Under the pieces are notes generated by a model, which was given only the letters and a program-made list of their open reading frames with translations, was not told the origin of the DNA and searched no databases. Shown here in pieces: positions 60,516 through 64,000 of a stretch of DNA of 64,000 nucleotides (positions within the stretch are counted from its first letter, which is position 1; each line of letters begins with the position of its first letter). Both the position numbers and the translations under genes were made by a program. The stretch is from assembly GCA_032209605.1 (NCBI GenBank), contig JASFXZ010000008.1:4278001-4342000 (forward strand). Reading direction: 5' to 3'. The DNA is from Mactromeris polynyma (Eukaryota > Mollusca > Bivalvia > Venerida > Mactridae).

Positions 60516-62643
60516 ATGAGACAGATGCACATGGAGTTACTTCTTGTGGTGTGGCTGATATGTGGCTGTGTCTACGCCAGAGATAGTAAGTTCAAGCTGT
60601 CAAGCGGTCCTTATTTTTCCTACTTTTTCCTTATTTTTTTACTTCTTCCTACTTTTTCCTATTTTTTGGTCCAAAATTCCTGAAATTTCCTACTTTTTAG
60701 GTTCAAATTGTGTACTTCATAGAGACCTTATTTAATAGTTAGAAAATGGTAGTATATTTGTATGATCTTTTCAATTGGGAGTGCATAGAAGACTGGAATC
60801 AACTTGATGAGACTGTACAGACTGGGGAGTGCAGACTGTGGGTCTGTGGCTGCTTACTTAATGATCATACCAAGGTGAAAGATGTATAAGAGTCAAAAGA
60901 CCTGTCTATGCAGTCTTGTCAAGATGTATTCTAGTTAGTAATTATTGTCTGTGAGTAATGCAAAGTTCTGCACAAACGTATGTAAAAACTCCTACTTTTT
61001 TAGTACAAATTCCTTATTTTTCCTACTTTTCTCCTACTTTTTGGTAAATTTTATTCCTACTTTTTGAAAGAAGTTCACTTGACAGCCTGTAAGTTTATAA
61101 TTATACAACATTGGAATTTTGGCAAAGGCCCTATGGTAACTTTGTGTTAACTTGATTAAGGCCGGATTAGCATGTGAGAAAAATAGTTAACCTAGGAGCT
61201 GGTCATCAATTTCTCACTTCTCTTAAACAAAACATGCAAAATTAGTATAACTTGTTCAACAGTAAATCAACACAGGATATCTACTCAACCTAGCGATTTG
61301 GACCTACTTATTTGATATCATGCAAGAAATTAATTGCAGAATATTTTACGACCAATTTATAAGTTGCGGTCAAAGGGGTCTGCTCCTGAGTGAATTATAA
61401 TAGTAACCAAGAAGCAATCATCAAGAGTGTTTAGTATAAGTTGTCAGAACTTATAGCACAATCCTTGTAAAATAGATAAGATTAAACTAAACTGTAGTTT
61501 CATAATACTGGTAAGATAGTTCTGGCTAGTGGATACTGTTTAACTTCAAATACATTTTTACCCGTGAGCTAGCATATAATCCAGTAAATGGTTAATAAAA
61601 GGTTTGAGATAGCACTTGTAATACAGTGTGATGTTTTGCTAACAATTGCTGATTTTTTAAATTTTACCTTGTTTCAGTATACATGGACTCTCCGACAGCA
61701 TGTGGGCAGACATTCCCAGCTGGTGAACGAGAGGTATTTATTGTACGACCAAGAGGGTCGGTTAGCGTACCAAACCCACCCACAGCATGTAGGGTCCATT
61801 TTGAATCGTCGTACGCTAGCAGCAACTATAAATTTGAGATTGTTGTTGAATCAGCTGCATTTAGAGACTGTGGTGTCTCATTGAGTATATTTGATGGTCA
61901 AACAACAGGCAACAATTATATTGTAAGTATTAGTTTATATTATTATTTTTTATCAATTGTGAAGCATGTTATTGTAACAACTTATATTAATCACTCTCCA
62001 TGACAACTTCATCCGGTTAGTAACTTACTGACCAGTCCTTGCGTCCTGTTCAGTGATTGTGTAGTTAGCAATGCAGCCTCGCCGTAGGGGGATTCAAACC
62101 CATGATTGTCAGATCAGGAATCAGGGGCTCTTAAAACTATTATCATGTTTGTTTGTATATAACCTTGATGTTACAAAAAATATATTCCATCTATGAAACA
62201 GTATCATATATGTACATGAATTTCATTGCATTTATTAAAGGAACTCGTAAAGTCACAGAAGATGTATTTACTGTACATAGTAATTTACTTTTTATGTGTT
62301 ATTTACTTCCAATTTGTTCACTACAGTAGGTCTTTGATTAAAACAGTAATCTTTATGCAGTCCCCTTTCAAAATGGTTCCAATAATTCCATTCCTCGCAG
62401 AACTCTGGTTGCCATGACAATAGAAAACTTTTTGCAGCAATATATGAATAATATCCTCTTACACAGTGTGTTTTATGTATTGAAGGGTAATATTGTATAT
62501 ATTACAGAGAATGTTGGGTTGTGGTTCATCAACATCAACAGGACATTTCTATTCTAAAGACCGAGCAATAACATTATTAGTTACAAGAACATCGACTCAA
62601 TATTACCATGGAAGTAACTTTCAACTTAAAGTGGAATTATACT
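60516..62643 (+). CDS. Gene E: CUB-like domain protein, 5' part (continues beyond window)
   Basis: Exons 60516-60585, 61678-61922 and 62508-62643 give the first 150 residues, ending in phase 1 as exon 4 of genes B and C does. A 3' splice site (catttcag) at 60501-60508 suggests a 5' UTR exon upstream. Residues 1-21 are a signal peptide (MELLLVVWLICGCVYA core). The CUB-like domain has four cysteines, Cys32, Cys61, Cys88 and Cys110, as in ordinary CUB domains. The Cys32-Cys61 spacing equals Cys42-Cys71 of gene C, and DCGVSLSIFDG aligns with DPGVHFYVYDG. Exon 2 equals exons 2+3 of B and C joined. The stalk and membrane exons were not found before 64000. It is a diverged, probably ancestral-type paralogue. 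Confidence 0.75.
60593..61089. mobile_element. 497-bp TIR element inserted on the 5' splice site of gene E exon 1
   Basis: Ends CAAGCTGTCAAG and CTTGACAGCCTG are inverted with one mismatch. TAAGTT flanks both sides (60587-60592 and 61090-61095). The left TAAGTT is part of the donor gtaagtt at 60586. The inside is full of 'cctacttttt' words near both ends. Confidence 0.75.
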
Positions 62644-64000
62644 GTAAGTATTTATACACTGGACTTAGTCATGGCAAAGAATGAAGGTAACAATACATGT
62701 TACCTGATATCCTGTCTTTCAAATTCATCATCAGCTTTTTTGGCCCTAAATTGTCTATTTGGAAGAGATGTATTTATAAAATACAAAACATTCTATGCTA
62801 TAGAATACAGAGGACTGAGGGGAATAAACTACATATCCCTAATGGTGTGTCAATTTCACAATGAAATAGCTTCTATAATCCACGAATGACAGACACCAAC
62901 CAGTTCCTAATTTGGCTCAAGTCGGCGCTAGCCAGATTTAATTGTAAATTTTGCTGGCCATAATACTGTTGGAAATAATATTACAGCACACATTTTAATG
63001 AATGGATATGTAAGATAGCTGCTGTTTTATTCACTTTGCAGTATTTCAATATACTATATACATGTATTTTAATGAAAAAAATACAACAGTTTTTACTTCA
63101 AGATATAACTGGGCTTGTGGTATATACAATTTATTCGCTTTAAATTTGTTTGAGCTTTAAATAACTTGGTAAAATTCAGTAAATTGTTCCTGCAGATATA
63201 TATATTTCTTGATTTTGTTACAGTTATTTAACAAAACTTTTATAGATACCATACCAACTATGTCCATAAAAGTCATAGATATACACATGTACTGCAGTGC
63301 CTGAGGTTTAAATATATGACTACCTAATCTACTCTTCATACCCGCTACCATTTATCACGTTACAATATTACTGCCCTGCATTCAGTAACAGCTAACAGTT
63401 GCCAACATTTTGTATTGTATCCCTTGTATTGGAGAACCATATAACTTTAGAATAATATTTATAACTTTATATGACTGGTTTTCAAGACATTGTTGAAGTG
63501 TGCGAATAAAATGTAAACCAAACGGAAGGACTTTTTTAATCTTTGCTAACGTTCAGTTCAATCCATACGTACACAGAAATTCTACAGAAACTACTTCACA
63601 AAAGTTGCAACGCTTTAGGCTGTTTTATAGCTGTTATTCTGTCCTATTCTCATTGGCAAAAAGGTACATGTATCTTTCTTTGCCAAATTGAATAATTATT
63701 TCCCTAAAGTCATTCTGAATAAAATCTTACAAAAATCTTACCTGAAATGACCAAAGTAGAATTATTCAGAGACTAAAGTCCTAATCAAATTGAAACTAAC
63801 ATGTTTATTGTGTTGAGAATCAGAATTTCATAGTGTATAAGTTTAATCAACATTACTGCAATTTTCTCCATTATGACCATATCCACTCAAAACGTTCCTT
63901 ATTCATTGGCAAAGGCATGCTTCTTAAGCAGTGAGAAATAGCTGTGAGTTGTTGTCATCAATGCAGTAGTCTACCGTGGACGTTTTTGTTAATTTTACTG
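62644..64000. other. Intron 3 of gene E; no exon recognised
   Basis: AT-rich, with short ORFs that lack splice sites or the membrane-helix coding seen in exon 5 of genes B and C. Confidence 0.5.

Overview
The window is eukaryotic and almost certainly from a bivalve mollusc. The evidence is AT-rich non-coding DNA, spliced genes with GT..AG introns, and interspersed repeats of bivalve type: TCAAGGTCA-rich units, 'ggccataact' and 'gggccatgatggccctgaa' repeats with ggacggacagac runs, tRNA-like SINE heads and short inverted-repeat DNA elements. The species cannot be named from sequence alone. No rRNA, true tRNA, CRISPR array or virus was seen.

Main content: a local cluster of related genes for small secreted or type I membrane proteins with a CUB-like ectodomain. 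There are four copies on the + strand: B1 (14647-17283), B2 (28343-30716, frameshifted), C (37653-45498, full length, 712 aa, with a long proline/glutamine-rich cytoplasmic tail) and E (60516 to beyond the window end). B1, B2 and C share exon lengths of 100, 92, 150 and 115 nt and splice phases; E has the same plan with two exons fused. Upstream of B1 is gene A (4800-5264), an intracellular ADP-ribosyltransferase-like domain. Its last 25 codons recur as relics just behind the transmembrane exons of B1 and B2, followed by the same 35-bp minisatellite and the same 3' flank. The window therefore looks like repeated copies of a cassette [CUB-TM gene]-[ART-like gene]-[minisatellite]-[flank], partly deleted in each copy. 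Gene C has lost the ART part but keeps a piece of the same flank at 48.2 kb.

Layout: 1-2.1 kb, inverted-repeat mobile element; 2.1-4.8 kb, repeats ending in a 3' splice site; 4.8-6.3 kb, gene A and its minisatellite 3' UTR; 6.3-13.5 kb, flank interrupted by a 3.07-kb TIR element (9762-12831) whose empty site is at 23580; 13.5-24.2 kb, unit B1; 24.2-27.3 kb, spacer; 27.3-37.4 kb, unit B2; 37.4-45.6 kb, gene C; 45.6-52 kb, AT-rich DNA with satellites and a fold-back repeat (50.7-51.5 kb); 52-54.6 kb, decayed exons and hairpins; 54.7-58.7 kb, gene D on the - strand, encoding a PD-(D/E)XK nuclease-fold protein; 58.7-60.5 kb, repeats; 60.5-64 kb, the start of gene E.

Small TIR elements that begin CAG and end CTG, with 5-6 bp target duplications, are scattered through the window. 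One sits directly on the 5' splice site of gene E.
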